Shown here piece by piece: positions 8,157 through 17,810 of a stretch of DNA of 59,921 nt. The translations under genes and the position numbers were made by a program. Each line of letters opens with the position of its first letter. Within the stretch, counting starts at the first letter, position 1. Under the pieces are notes generated by a model. It made no database searches and was not told the origin of the DNA. It saw only the letters and a list, made by a program, of their open reading frames with translations. This DNA is from an uncultured Sphingomonas sp. (lineage in GTDB: Bacteria; Pseudomonadota; Alphaproteobacteria; Sphingomonadales; Sphingomonadaceae): NCBI RefSeq assembly GCF_913777625.1, contig NZ_CAJYTI010000015.1, positions 1-59,921 on the forward strand. Direction: 5' to 3'.

Positions 8157-9619
8157 GCCAGGGTCTCCTCGCGCGCCGGGGCCTTCGCGGCGGGCGTATT
8201 CGCATGGGCCTTCATCCAGGCGTGCATGTGTTCCGCCACGTCGCGGCCGTCGCGGATCGCCCAGACGACCAGGCTCGCACCCCGGACGATGTCGCCGGCA
8301 GCGAACACGCCGTCCAGGCTGGTCATCATCGTCTTGCCGTCGGTCCGCAGCGTGCCCCAGCGGGTGACGCCCAGTTCCTCGGCGCCGAACAGCTTGGGCA
8401 GGTCCTCGGGCTCGAAGCCGAGCGCCTTGATGACGAGGTCGGCCGGCATCTGCAGCGCCCCGCCCGGATCGACTTCCGGCGCACGGCGGCCGGACGCATC
8501 GGGCGCACCCAGCCGCATCTTGGAGGCGCGCACGCCGGTCACCTGCTCGGTGCCCTCGAACGCCTCCGGTGCGGAAAGCCAGACGAACTCGACGCCTTCC
8601 TCCTCGGCATTGGCGACTTCGCGCTGCGAGCCCGGCATGTTCGCCCGGTCGCGGCGGTAGAGGCACTTCACCGACGCCGCGCCCTGGCGGATCGCGGTGC
8701 GGACGCAGTCCATCGCGGTATCGCCGCCGCCGACGACCACGACATGCTTGCCGAGCGCGTTGAGGCTGCCGTCCTCGAACGCCGGCACGCTGTCGCCGAA
8801 GCTCTTGCGGTTGGAGGCCGTCAGGTAATCGAGCGCATCGACCACGCCCTTGGCGCCGACGCCCGGTGCCTTGATGCCGCGCGGCTTGTAGACGCCGGTG
8901 GCGACCAGGATCGAATCGTGGCGCTGGCGGAGTTCGCCCAGCGTCGCGTCGCGGCCGACCTCGAAATTGCGGTGGAAGACGATGCCCGCCTGTTCGAGCC
9001 GGTCGACGCGGCGCATCACCACGTCCTTCTCCAGCTTGAAGCCGGGGATGCCATAGGTGAGCAGCCCGCCCGACCGGTCGTAGCGGTCGTAGACATGGAC
9101 TGCATAGCCATAGCCGCGCAGATATTCGGCAGCGGCGAGCCCCGCGGGCCCCGCACCGATGATGCCGACCGACTGCCCGCGATCGCGCCCGACCTGCACC
9201 GGCTCCACCCAGCCTTCGGCCCAGGCGGTATCGGTGATGAACTTCTCGACCGAGCCGATCGTCACCGCGCCGTGGCCGGAGAATTCGATCACGCAATTGC
9301 CTTCGCACAGCCGATCCTGCGGGCAGATGCGGCCGCAGATCTCGGGCATGGTCGAGGTGCTGTTGGAGAGCTGATAGGCCTCCTTGAGCCGCCCCTCGGC
9401 GGTCAGGCGCAGCCAGTCCGGGATATGGTTGTGCAGCGGGCAGTGCACCGAACAATAGGGCACACCGCACTGGCTGCAGCGCCCGGCCTGCGATTCGGCA
9501 TCGGGTACCGCATAGCGCTCCGCGATCTCGCGAAAGTCTTCCGCGCGCAGCTGGGCGGGGCGCTTGGCCGGATACGCCTGCGCGCGTCCGACGAATTTGA
9601 GCATAGGATCGTCAGCCAT
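8153..9619 (-). CDS. gltD: Glutamate synthase [NADPH] small (beta) subunit
   Basis: A 488-residue flavoprotein that takes electrons from NADPH and passes them through Fe-S clusters to GltB. The N-terminal cluster region has Cys48, Cys51, Cys56 and Cys60 (CSQCGVPYCSVHCP) and a second set in CGRICPQDRLCEGNC. The FAD Rossmann motif is GIIGAGPAGLAAAEYL and the NADPH motif VVVVGGGDTAMDC. The C-terminal FAD segment GVFAAGDIVRGASLVVWAI is complete. It is the promoter-proximal gene of a four-gene overlapping operon. A 123-bp gap to uppP upstream probably holds the promoter; I could not pick a convincing -35/-10 pair there. Confidence 0.97.
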   Translation of the reverse strand: MADDPMLKFVGRAQAYPAKRPAQLRAEDFREIAERYAVPDAESQAGRCSQCGVPYCSVHCPLHNHIPDWLRLTAEGRLKEAYQLSNSTSTMPEICGRICPQDRLCEGNCVIEFSGHGAVTIGSVEKFITDTAWAEGWVEPVQVGRDRGQSVGIIGAGPAGLAAAEYLRGYGYAVHVYDRYDRSGGLLTYGIPGFKLEKDVVMRRVDRLEQAGIVFHRNFEVGRDATLGELRQRHDSILVATGVYKPRGIKAPGVGAKGVVDALDYLTASNRKSFGDSVPAFEDGSLNALGKHVVVVGGGDTAMDCVRTAIRQGAASVKCLYRRDRANMPGSQREVANAEEEGVEFVWLSAPEAFEGTEQVTGVRASKMRLGAPDASGRRAPEVDPGGALQMPADLVIKALGFEPEDLPKLFGAEELGVTRWGTLRTDGKTMMTSLDGVFAAGDIVRGASLVVWAIRDGRDVAEHMHAWMKAHANTPAAKAPAREETLA

Positions 9620-9742
9620 GTCGCACCCCGTACAGGAGAGCGACGGAGCGATAAAGACAGCACTGCTTACCTATCTGCGTTCAGGCAGGCAAAATATCCT
9701 AATTCACACCGATTTTGTTGCCCGCATAGGGCCGATCCGGAC

Positions 9743-10549
9743 TTAACGAATGGAAAGCCAAATCAGCGCCGCAACTCCCGCAACAATACGATAATAGGCG
9801 AAGGGCGTGAAGCCGTGCTTGCTCACGATCCCGACGAACCACTTGATTACTGCGAGCGCGACGACGAAGGCGACGACGAAGCCGACACCAATCTCGCCCC
9901 ATCCGACGCCGCTGGTGGTCAGCATGGCGCGGTTCTTCACCAGCTCCAGCACCGTGGCGCCGAGCATGGTGGGAATGGCGAGGAAGAAGCTGAACTCTGC
10001 GGCCGTGCGCCGCTCGACGCCCAGCGACAGCGCGCCCATGATCGTCGCGCCCGAGCGGCTGACGCCCGGCACCATCGCGAGGCACTGGACGAAGCCGATG
10101 CCGATCACGCGGACCACGGGGATCTCGGCAATGCCGTGGATCGTCGCGGACTTTACCGCCCGCTCGATCAGCAGGATCGCGACACCGCCGACGATCAGCG
10201 CCCAGGCCACCACCTTGGGGGCGCCGAGCAGTGCCTCGATATGCTTGTGGAGCGCCAGGCCGATCACGGCGGCGGGGATAAAGGCGAGCAGCAGGTTGCG
10301 CACGAACCGGATCGACACCGGGTTCAGCTTGAGCAGCCCGTCGAGCACCGCCCAGAAGGTGCGCCAGTAGAGCACCACGACCGCCAGGATCGCGCCCAGC
10401 TGGATGACGACGTTGAACATCGCCCAGCGCGCCGAATCATAGCCCATCAGCTCGCTGGCGAGAATCAGGTGCCCGGTCGAGGAGACCGGCAGGAACTCGG
10501 TAACGCCTTCGACGATGCCGAGCAGGATCGCCACCAGCAACGTGGTCAT
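9743..10549 (-). CDS. uppP: Undecaprenyl-diphosphate phosphatase (BacA type)
   Basis: A 268-residue inner-membrane enzyme that recycles undecaprenyl diphosphate to the monophosphate carrier used for peptidoglycan and other envelope polymers. The two family signatures are present: EGVTEFLPVSSTGHLIL near the N terminus (catalytic Glu/Ser/His) and PGVSRSGATI in the middle (catalytic Arg). About eight hydrophobic segments are visible. Length is normal for the family. It lies 67 bp downstream of the epimerase-like gene on the same strand. Confidence 0.96.
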   Translation of the reverse strand: MTTLLVAILLGIVEGVTEFLPVSSTGHLILASELMGYDSARWAMFNVVIQLGAILAVVVLYWRTFWAVLDGLLKLNPVSIRFVRNLLLAFIPAAVIGLALHKHIEALLGAPKVVAWALIVGGVAILLIERAVKSATIHGIAEIPVVRVIGIGFVQCLAMVPGVSRSGATIMGALSLGVERRTAAEFSFFLAIPTMLGATVLELVKNRAMLTTSGVGWGEIGVGFVVAFVVALAVIKWFVGIVSKHGFTPFAYYRIVAGVAALIWLSIR

Positions 10550-10616
10550 GAGGAGGTTCCTTGCAGGGGTACGCCATGCGGCCCCTGCGAGGAACCGCCT
10601 GGCCGGACGATCGCGA

Positions 10617-11564
10617 TCAGGCGGGGGTGCGGAAGCGGCTGAACCGGCCCGCCTGGCGGAAACGAACCAGCCAGCTCGGCGCCACCGTTGCCATGGGCGT
10701 CGGCGTCACGCCCAGCGCGGCCAGCCCCTCGGCACCGGCGGGCACGACGTTGTCGACCTGGAGCATCGCGAGCTGGTCGCGGGTGATCGGCGTGCCGGGC
10801 AGTGCCGCGATCAGGCCGCTCAGCGAGTCGGGCAATTCGATCAGGCACGGCTTGCGGCCGATCGCGCCGGCAATCCAGCGCAGCAGCGCGGTCATGCGCA
10901 GCACATCGGGCCCGCCGAGGGTGTAGGTCTTGCCGCCATGCGCCGCCGGGTCGGCAAGCGCCGCCGTGATGGCCTGCGCCACGTCGACGACGAACACCGG
11001 CTGGAACTTGGCCTCGCCGCGCACCACCGGCACGATGCCGCGCGGCGCGCTGGCGATCATTCCGGCGAACAGGTTCACGAACCCGTCCTCGCGCCCGAAC
11101 ACGATTGACGGACGCAGGATCGTCGCGCCCGGGAAGGCAGCGAGCACGGCCTGCTCGCCCGCCGCTTTGCTGCGGCCATAAGCGGACGGCGAATTCGCAT
11201 CGGCGCCGAGTGCCGAGATGTGCACGAGTGCCGAAGCGCCGGCCGCGCGGGCCGCTTCGGCGACGTTGCGGGCGCCCTGCACGTGCACCTTCTCGAAATC
11301 GCCCGAGAGGATGCCGACGAAGTTCACCACCGCGTCGCTGCCCTGCAATGCGCGGGCGAGCGTTTCCGGCTTGGTGATATCGCCGACGACGAGCTGGGTC
11401 TGGCCGAGATTGCCCTGGGTCTTGAGGAACCAGGCATCGCGCGGCTTGCGCTCGACGACGCGGACGCGCGCGCCGGCGGCGAGCAGCTCCTGCGCCACGT
11501 AGCGGCCCAGAAAGCCACCACCGCCGATCAGGGTTACCAGCCGATCCTTCATCTTGCGCCTCAT
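10617..11564 (-). CDS. NAD(P)-binding epimerase-fold protein, complex I NDUFA9-like
   Basis: A 315-residue atypical short-chain dehydrogenase. The Rossmann start is TLIGGGGFLGRYVAQEL, with ERKPR at the end of beta-2, and a degenerate active-site region (SAYGRSKAAGEQAV) that keeps the YxxxK spacing. The C-terminal part contains RPSIVFGREDGFVNLFAGMI, the pattern of bacterial homologues of the complex I accessory subunit NDUFA9. Such proteins are thought to bind NADPH or assist quinone/complex I metabolism; the substrate is unknown. A second in-frame ATG at 11552 could be the true start. It lies upstream of uppP on the same strand. Confidence 0.82.
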   Translation of the reverse strand: MRRKMKDRLVTLIGGGGFLGRYVAQELLAAGARVRVVERKPRDAWFLKTQGNLGQTQLVVGDITKPETLARALQGSDAVVNFVGILSGDFEKVHVQGARNVAEAARAAGASALVHISALGADANSPSAYGRSKAAGEQAVLAAFPGATILRPSIVFGREDGFVNLFAGMIASAPRGIVPVVRGEAKFQPVFVVDVAQAITAALADPAAHGGKTYTLGGPDVLRMTALLRWIAGAIGRKPCLIELPDSLSGLIAALPGTPITRDQLAMLQVDNVVPAGAEGLAALGVTPTPMATVAPSWLVRFRQAGRFSRFRTPA

Positions 11565-11651
11565 TGCCTCGCGTAGCTCGCGGCCCCAATGCCGCCTGGA
11601 CGGCTAAACGGCAAGCGGGACGCGAAGTCCAATATTTTTCGCAAAAAGTGT

Positions 11652-11680
11652 TTGACACCTCCTGCAAACCTCCACTAGAG
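11652..11680 (+). promoter_or_regulatory. Sigma-70-type promoter of tRNA-Leu
   Basis: A perfect -35 hexamer TTGACA (11652-11657), a 17-bp spacer and a weak -10 CTAGAG (11675-11680) end 17 bp before the mature tRNA 5' end. The position and spacing fit a strong stable-RNA promoter. Confidence 0.7.
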
Positions 11681-11697
11681 GCGCCGGCCTACCCCGT

Positions 11698-11784
11698 GCC
11701 CAGATGGCGGAATTGGTAGACGCACCAGCTTCAGGTGCTGGCGATCGCAAGGTCGTGGAGGTTCGAGTCCTCTTCTGGGCACCA
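11698..11784 (+). tRNA. tRNA-Leu(CAG), used as integration site
   Basis: An 87-nt class II tRNA with encoded CCA. The acceptor stem is GCCCAGA paired with TCTGGGC, the D arm contains GGTAGAC, and the anticodon stem CCAGC/GCTGG encloses the loop TTCAGGT with anticodon CAG. An extended variable arm follows, and the T loop is GGTTCGAGTCC. The last 18 bases plus six beyond are duplicated at 25914, marking it as the attachment site of the adjacent integrative element. The element restores a full tRNA gene on its left side. Confidence 0.97.
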
Positions 11785-11790
11785 CTTCCC
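11767..11790 (+). repeat. attL direct repeat
   Basis: A 24-bp sequence spanning the 3' T-arm, acceptor strand and CCA of tRNA-Leu plus six bases (ACTTCCC junction region). It is identical to 25914-25937; the next base outward differs on each side. Confidence 0.93.
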
Positions 11791-11799
11791 CTTAGGGGG

Positions 11800-11819
11800 T
11801 TGAAAACACGTATTTTCAA
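11800..11819. promoter_or_regulatory. Inverted repeat between attL and integrase
   Basis: TTGAAAA (11800-11806) and TTTTCAA (11813-11819) form a perfect 7-bp inverted repeat with a 6-bp spacer. It sits 10 bp inside attL and 54 bp before the integrase start. Possible roles are an integrase or excisionase arm site or an operator; neither can be decided from sequence. Confidence 0.4.
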
Positions 11820-11872
11820 TGTCTTCCAGGCGGCCAGTGCTACACAATAGTGCTACGCAAAGGCTTGAGAAG

Positions 11873-13525
11873 ATGTTCCGATTGAGTCGTCGTAAGGGCT
11901 CCAGCTTGTGGCAGGTCCGCAAGCGTTGGCCCAGCGATGTGGCTGCGATCCTGCCAGGCGAATTCACGAAATCGACGGGTGAAGCGGACCGGAAGAAGGC
12001 GCAGGCGATGCTTGTGCTGATCGCTTCCGAATACGAAGCGCGCGTGCAGCAGGCGCGGGACCGTTTGGCGGACAGCCAATTCCGCGACTTGGCCGAACCA
12101 GAGATCGCGCGCCTTACCGCCCTCTTCTATCGCACAGCGCTGCCGGCCTACCGGATCAACCGCGCGCTATCCCCGGCGGAAGCGAAGGCAACGCTGACGG
12201 AGGTGCAGGGCCGCGTGGCGTCGCTTGAGGCGGCGCAGGCCCGGCAGGACTATTGGGCAGTCGAAAGCGCTGCGAACACCCTCATCGCGCAACAGGGCCT
12301 CCCGATACCCGAGGATAGCCCCAGCCGAGATGCGTTGAAGTCGATGCTGCACCTCGCGTTCACCGAACTGCATCGGAGCATCGCACAGCAGTTGCAGGGC
12401 CAGGAGCAAGCCGCTCCGTCTGATCCCCGACTGGCCCGCGCTCTGGAGGTCAAGGCCGATGCGCCGGACCACACCGTCAATGCGCTGATCAAAGCGTATA
12501 AAGAGGCCAAGTGGGAGGACTGGAGTGCATCGAGCCGTGAGGCCGTCGAGGCGCCCTTCCGAGCCCTGAAGGACATCCTCGGGGAGCGAGACGCCTCCTC
12601 GGTCACCCGCGAGGATGCGCGCGGGGTGGTCGCCATGCTGCGCGACTTGCCGGCTGGGATGGGCCGCCATGCCGCCCTGAAGGGATTGTCGGTGCCGCAG
12701 GCTATCGAGGCAGGCAAGCGCCTGAAGATCGAGCCGATCAAGCCGGCAACGATCAACCGCGCCTACCTCGCGCACATCGCGGCGCTCTTCAAATGGGCGA
12801 TGAAGGAAGGCTGGATCACCAGCACGCCCTTCACTGGCCTAGCCGTCAAGGATAGCGTGGCGGAGATCGACAAGCGCGATCCGTTCACCGCACCCCAGCT
12901 CCAGACTCTGTTCACCTCTGATCCCTGGGTTGCCCCCGTGAAGCCCGACACGGCCCGGCCGGGGCGCTTCTGGATTCCGCTGGTCGCGCTATTCACCGGC
13001 GCGCGGCTGGGTGAAATCGCCGGGCTGCGCATCGCGGACGTCGAGGAAGTGGATGGCCTGACCGCGCTCCGTATTCGGGCACATGCCGGCCGCTCCTTGA
13101 AGACCAGCTACAGCCGCCGCGACTTGCCGCTGCACCCCGAGTTGGTGCGCCTGGGCTTTGCCGCCTTCCTCAAACATCGCTGCAAGGTCGCCAAACCGGA
13201 GGAACTACTGTTCCCCGACGCGAAGGCGAATGTGCGGGGCCAAGCCGGCGCGAAGCTGGGCGAATGGTTCGTGAAGACCGTGAAGGACCTCGGCCTCACC
13301 GGCACGAAGCTGGGGATGCACAGCTTCCGGCACGGCGTGGAGGATCGCCTGATCGCTGCCGACCTCTATGGCACCGCGCTGGGCCGGGCGCTGCTCGGCC
13401 GTGAATCCGGCGGCTCGGAAAAGAGCTACGGCAAGGGCTTCACGGTGAAGGATTTCGCCAAGGCGCTGGAGCGGATTACCTACCCGGACCTGGATCTGTC
13501 GCACCTCTATGCGGCCAAGGACTAA
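11873..13525 (+). CDS. Tyrosine-type site-specific integrase
   Basis: A 550-residue recombinase expected to integrate and excise the element at tRNA-Leu. I chose the ATG at 11873 because the protein then opens with the family-typical MFRLSRRKGSSLWQVRKRWP (DUF6538-like) and has GAGAAG upstream; an ATG at 11819 lies inside an inverted repeat without a ribosome site. After a long helical N-terminal half and a core-binding domain (about 200-330), the catalytic domain shows Arg378 (GARLGE), a Lys candidate near 410, HSFR at 483-486 and Tyr519 (KSYGKG). The usual second histidine region reads LLGRESG rather than LGH. It is intact and reads away from attL. Confidence 0.92.
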   Translation: MFRLSRRKGSSLWQVRKRWPSDVAAILPGEFTKSTGEADRKKAQAMLVLIASEYEARVQQARDRLADSQFRDLAEPEIARLTALFYRTALPAYRINRALSPAEAKATLTEVQGRVASLEAAQARQDYWAVESAANTLIAQQGLPIPEDSPSRDALKSMLHLAFTELHRSIAQQLQGQEQAAPSDPRLARALEVKADAPDHTVNALIKAYKEAKWEDWSASSREAVEAPFRALKDILGERDASSVTREDARGVVAMLRDLPAGMGRHAALKGLSVPQAIEAGKRLKIEPIKPATINRAYLAHIAALFKWAMKEGWITSTPFTGLAVKDSVAEIDKRDPFTAPQLQTLFTSDPWVAPVKPDTARPGRFWIPLVALFTGARLGEIAGLRIADVEEVDGLTALRIRAHAGRSLKTSYSRRDLPLHPELVRLGFAAFLKHRCKVAKPEELLFPDAKANVRGQAGAKLGEWFVKTVKDLGLTGTKLGMHSFRHGVEDRLIAADLYGTALGRALLGRESGGSEKSYGKGFTVKDFAKALERITYPDLDLSHLYAAKD

Positions 13526-13585
13526 TCTCGACTTTACTCGCGTCACAGAAACTCGCCATGGTGGGCGAGGTTCGAAGGGGGAAAC

Positions 13586-15421
13586 ATGAACCACCAGGCA
13601 CTGTCGGCTTTTATCTGGTCGGTCGCGGACTTGCTGCGCGGCGACTACAGGCCGGCTGACTACGGCTCCGTTATCCTGCCCTTCACGGTCCTACGGCGCC
13701 TCGACTGCGTCCTGGAGCCAACGAAGGCGGATGTTCTGGCGGAGTTGGAATTGCGCACGAAGGCAGGTCTCAACGCCGAACCTTTCCTGCGTCGCAAGGC
13801 CCAGACCTACTTCTTCAACACCTCCCCGATGGACCTCCAGAAGCTGCTGGGGGACTCGGACAACATCGCCGCGAACCTCACCGCCTACGTGCAGGGCTTC
13901 TCGGAAGAGGTGCGGGACATCTTCGAGAAGTTCGAGTTCCACAACCAGATCGACAAGCTCGCCCGCGCCAAGCTGCTGTTCCTGGTCACCGAGAAGTTCG
14001 CCGGGGTCGACCTGCACCCGGACAAGGTGCCGAACAGCCAGATGGGCCTGGTGTTCGAGGAGCTGATCCGCAAATTCGCCGAGGCCTCGAACGAAACCGC
14101 AGGCGACCACTTCACGCCGCGTGAGGTGATCAACCTGATGGTCAACCTGATCTTCGTCGAGGACGACGCGGCGCTCTCCAAGCCCGGCGTGGTGCGGACG
14201 ATCTACGATCCCACCGCAGGCACCGGCGGCATGCTGTCGGTCGCCGAAGAGCGTCTGGCGGAGCTGAACCCCGGTGCGCGCCTGACCATCTCGGGCCAGG
14301 AGCTCAACCCGGAGTCCTACGCAATCTGCAAGGCGGACATGCTCATCAAGGGGCAGAGCGTCTCCAACATCGCCTTCGGGAACACGCTGTCCGAGGATGG
14401 GCACCCCGGCAAGACCTTCGACTATATGCTGGCCAACCCGCCATTCGGCGTCGAGTGGAAGAAGGTCGAGAAGGAAGTCCGCCGCGAGCATGAGCAGCAG
14501 GGCTTCAACGGGCGCTTCGGCCCCGGCCTGCCCCGCGTCTCGGACGGCTCGATGCTGTTCCTGCTCCACATGCTGGCGAAGATGCGGCCGGCGACGGAGG
14601 GCGGCTGCCGTTTCGGCATCGTACTCAACGGCTCCCCGCTGTTCACCGGCGGCGCCGGCAGCGGCGAGAGCGAGATCCGGCGCTACCTGCTGGAGAACGA
14701 CCTGGTCGAAGCCATTATCGCGCTACCGACCGACATGTTCTTCAACACCGGCATCGCGACCTATATCTGGATCGTCTCGAACCGGAAGCCGGCCGGCCGC
14801 AAGGGGCTGGTCCAGCTGATCGATGGCTCAAGCTTCTGGGGCAAGATGCGCAAGTCGCTCGGCTCCAAGCGCAAGGAACTGGGCGAGGAGCATATCCGAC
14901 AGATCACCGAGCTGTTCGGCCGTGCGGAAGCGGCGGAGATTGCCACCGTGCTCGATGCAGAGGGCAAGGAAGTGGCGCGCGAGATCGTGTGGGCCGGTGA
15001 CAAGGCCCCGGAGGCACCGCAGGGCGGCAAGGTGAAGCTTGCGCCGCTCTCCCGCATCTTCGCCAACAGCACTTTCGGCTACCGCACGATCACCGTGGAG
15101 CGTCCGCTGCGCGACGCGGCGGGCAAGATCGTCCTGGGCGAACGCGGCAAGAACAAGGGCAAGCCGCAGGCGGACAGCGCTCTGCGCGATACCGAGAATG
15201 TGCCGCTGGCCGAGGACGTCGACGCCTATTTCAAGCGCGAGGTGCTGCCGCACGCGCCGGATGCGTGGATCGACGAGAGCAAGACCAAGGTCGGCTATGA
15301 GATACCTTTCAATCGCCAGTTCTACGTGTTTGAGGCGCCCCGGCCGCTGGAGGCCATCGACGCAGACCTCAAGGAGGTTACCGACCGCATCAAGGCGATG
15401 ATCGAGGGACTGGCTGCGTGA
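13586..15421 (+). CDS. hsdM: Type I restriction-modification system, DNA methyltransferase subunit
   Basis: A 611-residue N6-adenine methyltransferase subunit. The N-terminal HsdM helical domain begins [20 protein letters not shown]. The catalytic domain has the AdoMet motif DPTAGTGG at residues 208-215 and the catalytic motif NPPF at 284-287. A strong ribosome site (GAAGGGGGAA) precedes the ATG. It is the first of five genes that overlap end to start. The 60-bp gap after the integrase contains a 6-bp-stem hairpin (CTCGCC/GGCGAG at about 13551-13568) but no obvious terminator. Confidence 0.96.
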   Translation: MNHQALSAFIWSVADLLRGDYRPADYGSVILPFTVLRRLDCVLEPTKADVLAELELRTKAGLNAEPFLRRKAQTYFFNTSPMDLQKLLGDSDNIAANLTAYVQGFSEEVRDIFEKFEFHNQIDKLARAKLLFLVTEKFAGVDLHPDKVPNSQMGLVFEELIRKFAEASNETAGDHFTPREVINLMVNLIFVEDDAALSKPGVVRTIYDPTAGTGGMLSVAEERLAELNPGARLTISGQELNPESYAICKADMLIKGQSVSNIAFGNTLSEDGHPGKTFDYMLANPPFGVEWKKVEKEVRREHEQQGFNGRFGPGLPRVSDGSMLFLLHMLAKMRPATEGGCRFGIVLNGSPLFTGGAGSGESEIRRYLLENDLVEAIIALPTDMFFNTGIATYIWIVSNRKPAGRKGLVQLIDGSSFWGKMRKSLGSKRKELGEEHIRQITELFGRAEAAEIATVLDAEGKEVAREIVWAGDKAPEAPQGGKVKLAPLSRIFANSTFGYRTITVERPLRDAAGKIVLGERGKNKGKPQADSALRDTENVPLAEDVDAYFKREVLPHAPDAWIDESKTKVGYEIPFNRQFYVFEAPRPLEAIDADLKEVTDRIKAMIEGLAA

Positions 15422-16770
15422 GCTTCCAAACATACAGCTCGTATGTCGACAGCGGCGCTTCGTGGCTCGGCCACATACCGTCGCATTGGCGACCCGCCCG
15501 CCTTAGGACGGTCTTCGATATCAGGAAGCGCATCGCGGGAGTCGAGGGCTATGAGGTGCTCTCCATCACCCAGCGAGGCATTAAGGTTCGCGATACAGAA
15601 AGCAATGACGGTCAGTTGGCCGCTAGCTACGCGAATTACCAGATTGTTGAACCTGGCGATTTCGCTATGAATCACATGGACTTGTTGACTGGTTGGGTGG
15701 ATCGCTCTCGCCAGCTTGGAGTAACGAGCCCGGACTATCGCGTATTCGCTATTCGATCTGACGCAGAGGTCTCACCTGCTTTCGCACTGTATCTCCTTCA
15801 GAACGGCTATACGCAGAAGGTCTTCTTTGCTTTCGGTCAGGGATCATCGCACCTCGGACGGTGGCGTCTACCGACAGACGGATTCCTTAACTTCATCGCG
15901 CCGCTCCCGCCATTGGCTGAACAAGCCACCATCGCCACCTTCCTCGACCGCGAGACGGCCAAGATCGATGCGCTGGTGGAGCAGCAGCGGCGGCTCATCG
16001 AGCTGCTCAAGGAGAAGCGCCAGGCCGTCATCTCCCACGCGGTGACCAAGGGGCTCGACCCGACGGTGCCCATGAAGGACTCCGGCGTTGAGTGGCTGGG
16101 CAACGTTCCGAAGTATTGGAAGGTTGCCCGTCTCAAATGGGCTGTCCAGTCGATCGAGCAAGGCTGGAGCCCGCAATGCGAGGCCTCTCGGGCGGAAGGG
16201 CCCGAAGAATGGGGCGTCCTAAAGGTAGGCTGCGTCAATGGCGGGATATTCCGCCCCGAGGAGAACAAGGCGCTCCCGCGTGAACTTAATCCAATGCCGG
16301 AACTCGCCTTACAACGGGGCGACATTCTCGTGTCGCGAGCGAACACTCGCGAGCTCGTCGGTAGCGCCGCCCTTGTCCCGCAAGATTATTCGCACCTAAT
16401 GTTGTGCGACAAACTGTACCGCCTGCGCGCCAACGAAGCCATTGCCCTCCCGGATTTCTTAGCTCTTTACTTGCAATCAAACATTGCCCGGGAAGCATTT
16501 GAACTCGCTGCCACAGGAGCGAGCGCGTCGATGGTAAACATTGGCCAAGGAACCGTAATGAACCTTGTCATCACGCTCCCCAGTCTATCCGAACAGCAGG
16601 CCATTATCGACTTCATCCATAGCATGCAGCAGCGCGCAGATGCTCTGGTCCGGGCAAGCGAAACCGCCATACACTTCCTCGGAGAGCGCCGCGCTGCTCT
16701 CATATCCGCAGCAGTGACCGGCCGGATTGACGTGCGGAGCCCCTTCGGCCGACAGGCGGAAGCAGCATGA
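15418..16770 (+). CDS. hsdS: Type I restriction-modification system, specificity subunit
   Basis: A 450-residue DNA-recognition subunit. It starts at GTG 15418, overlapping the hsdM stop by four bases. The layout is two target-recognition domains (about 10-150 and 220-375), each followed by a conserved helical region. The first reads [20 protein letters not shown]...[19 protein letters not shown] and the second [14 protein letters not shown]...[17 protein letters not shown]. The repeated opening motif ([13 protein letters not shown] and [13 protein letters not shown]) shows the internal duplication. The second half has visibly lower GC than hsdM, as expected for exchangeable specificity domains. 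The recognition sequence cannot be predicted. Confidence 0.95.
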   Translation: MSFQTYSSYVDSGASWLGHIPSHWRPARLRTVFDIRKRIAGVEGYEVLSITQRGIKVRDTESNDGQLAASYANYQIVEPGDFAMNHMDLLTGWVDRSRQLGVTSPDYRVFAIRSDAEVSPAFALYLLQNGYTQKVFFAFGQGSSHLGRWRLPTDGFLNFIAPLPPLAEQATIATFLDRETAKIDALVEQQRRLIELLKEKRQAVISHAVTKGLDPTVPMKDSGVEWLGNVPKYWKVARLKWAVQSIEQGWSPQCEASRAEGPEEWGVLKVGCVNGGIFRPEENKALPRELNPMPELALQRGDILVSRANTRELVGSAALVPQDYSHLMLCDKLYRLRANEAIALPDFLALYLQSNIAREAFELAATGASASMVNIGQGTVMNLVITLPSLSEQQAIIDFIHSMQQRADALVRASETAIHFLGERRAALISAAVTGRIDVRSPFGRQAEAA

Positions 16771-17810
16771 CCCGCCTTTGGATTGTCCGCGCCGGGCGCA
16801 ATGGCGAACGCGAGCTGGATGCTATCCAGCAGGGCAAATTGATGCTCGGCTTCAACGAAGTCGACGACCTAAGCCGATATCAGGACCGCGCTGCCATCCT
16901 CGCGCATCTCGAAGAGGCCATGCCAGATGCCAGCGCCAACCGACGGAAGAACTTCGCGGCCCAGCTGAATCAGTTCGCCCATGTGATCCAGATCGGGGAC
17001 CTCGTGGTGCTGCCCCGCAAGCTCACCAGCGGCGTAGCCATCGGCGAAGTTACCGGCCCCTATAAGTTCGAGCCGGACGGGATCAGCAAACAGACGCGTG
17101 CTGTGAGGTGGCTCAACGAGGCCGTGCCCCGCGACGCTTTCAAGCAGGACCTACGACACTCCTTCGGCGCGTTCATGACCGTATGCGAGATCAAGCGGAA
17201 CCAGGCGCTGGAACGGGTCAAGGCGGTGCTGGCAACGGGACAGGACCCCGGCGCACTGCTCGGCAAACAAGGTACGGCGACGGTCGCCGCGTCCGACGAG
17301 GTCGTGGACGCGGACGATATCGCAACGGACATCGAGGATATCGCGAACCAGCAGATCATCTCGCTGATCAAATCCGAGTTTGCCGGGCACGCGCTTGCGA
17401 ACCTCGTCGCGGAGATACTGGAGGTCGAGGGCTACACGACCAAGGTGTCTCCTCCGGGTGCAGACGGTGGCGTCGACATCCTGGCGGCAGGGGGAACGTT
17501 GGGGCTTGGAGAAGACCGCATCTGCGTACAGGTTAAGTCCGGGGATGGCGCTGCAAACCATGACGTGGTTCTGCGCCTGATCGGATCGGTGTCGAACAGC
17601 CAGGCGCGCACGGGCCTGCTGGTGAGCATCGGCGGCGTGAACGCCGTCGCCCAGAAGGAACTCGACAACAACTTCTTCAAGCTGCGCCTGTGGCAGATGC
17701 CAGACCTGTTGAAGGCGCTGTTCCGCACCTACGCGCAACTCCCCGTCGAAACGCGAGCAAAGTTGCCGCTGAAGCAAATCTGGGCGCCTCTCGCTGGACC
17801 CGAAGCGTGA
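16767..17810 (+). CDS. Mrr-type restriction endonuclease with N-terminal PUA/EVE-like region
   Basis: A 347-residue protein inserted between hsdS and hsdR, overlapping both by four bases. The C-terminal half is an Mrr_cat nuclease: a helical lead-in (LANLVAEILEVEGYTT), GADGGVDILA at 231-240 (acidic residues D233/D237) and the VQVK motif at 254-257. This is the D...QxK form of the PD-(D/E)xK active site used by methyl-dependent type IV enzymes. The first 140 residues contain IQIGDLVVLPRK...VAIGEVTGPY, which resembles PUA/EVE-type small beta domains that read modified bases. That N-terminal assignment is an inference. It could restrict modified phage DNA missed by the type I system. Confidence 0.82.
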   Translation: MTRLWIVRAGRNGERELDAIQQGKLMLGFNEVDDLSRYQDRAAILAHLEEAMPDASANRRKNFAAQLNQFAHVIQIGDLVVLPRKLTSGVAIGEVTGPYKFEPDGISKQTRAVRWLNEAVPRDAFKQDLRHSFGAFMTVCEIKRNQALERVKAVLATGQDPGALLGKQGTATVAASDEVVDADDIATDIEDIANQQIISLIKSEFAGHALANLVAEILEVEGYTTKVSPPGADGGVDILAAGGTLGLGEDRICVQVKSGDGAANHDVVLRLIGSVSNSQARTGLLVSIGGVNAVAQKELDNNFFKLRLWQMPDLLKALFRTYAQLPVETRAKLPLKQIWAPLAGPEA

